Below the pieces are notes generated by a model. The model searched no databases. It had not been told where the DNA came from and was given only the letters and a program-made list of their open reading frames with translations. Of a stretch of 64,000 bases of DNA, positions 63,982-64,000 are shown piece after piece. Source of the DNA: Pedobacter metabolipauper (GTDB taxonomy: Bacteria > Bacteroidota > Bacteroidia > Sphingobacteriales > Sphingobacteriaceae); NCBI RefSeq assembly GCF_004362715.1, contig NZ_SNYC01000005.1:187781-251780 (forward strand). The letters are read 5' to 3'. Numbering within the stretch: position 1 is the first letter of the stretch; each line of letters begins with the position of its first letter. A program made the position numbers and the translations under genes.

Positions 63982-64000
63982 TAATTATACATGAATATGG

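Noticed and set aside
63991..64000. A possible start codon of the next gene (ATGAATATGG)
   Set aside because: Only ten bases remain in the window, too few to support a gene call.

Overview
The window looks like chromosomal DNA of a free-living member of the Bacteroidota, most likely Sphingobacteriaceae (Pedobacter-like). The inference rests on SusC/SusD-type outer-membrane transport, an ECF sigma/FecR/STN-receptor module, a GH106 rhamnosidase lipoprotein, 7TMR-DISM hybrid kinases, a Bacteroidota-style SAM-I riboswitch and TAnnTTTG promoter elements. No database search was possible, so species is not claimed.

Layout. 1-7.2 kb: the 5' part of a HAMP/PAS sensor kinase behind its NtrC-type regulator, a tRNA-Cys, a YaeR-like VOC protein, two secreted proteins and a 7TMR-DISM hybrid kinase. 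7.4-13.6 kb: an ECF sigma / FecR / STN-TonB receptor / purple-acid-phosphatase-like cluster on the minus strand. 13.9-28.7 kb: GH106 rhamnosidase, PhnA/YjdM, PorT-like barrel, ferritin-like DUF892, DoxX, DinB, GNAT, two adjacent sensor kinases, HAD, VOC, AraC and DinB genes. 28.7-31 kb: small membrane protein, AraC regulator and secreted alpha/beta hydrolase.

31.1-36.7 kb looks like a decayed genomic island. It encodes a Crp/Fnr regulator, SDR, a secreted VOC-SnoaL fusion, SnoaL, nitroreductase and quinol-monooxygenase-like proteins. It lies between two related tRNA-Asn 3'-end remnants, next to a truncated tyrosine-recombinase 5' fragment. Three regulator-like inverted repeats sit before its genes. 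36.7-42.6 kb: secreted NTF2-like protein, AraC, an 800-bp intergenic region with a pseudoknot-like element and a five-copy 11-bp repeat, a HEXXH lipoprotein with a small partner, DinB, an RRM protein and a Pr6Pr membrane protein.

42.7-53.7 kb: a solitary TonB receptor, then a SAM-I riboswitch leading an apparent four-gene operon: M28B carboxypeptidase, SusC, SusD and a TlpA-like thioredoxin. This suggests import of peptide-like or conjugated substrates under control of methionine/SAM status. 53.7-55.8 kb: divergent TetR/MFS efflux pair with an operator between them. 56.5-64 kb: a heme-uptake locus with an AraC regulator, a fused HmuV-HmuS protein, HmuU, HmuT and a divergent TonB receptor. A three-copy 21-bp repeat lies before the receptor.

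The strongest leads are the SAM-riboswitch SusCD/peptidase operon, the HmuV-HmuS fusion with its 21-bp operator-like array, and the tRNA-Asn-associated island with its shared regulatory repeats.
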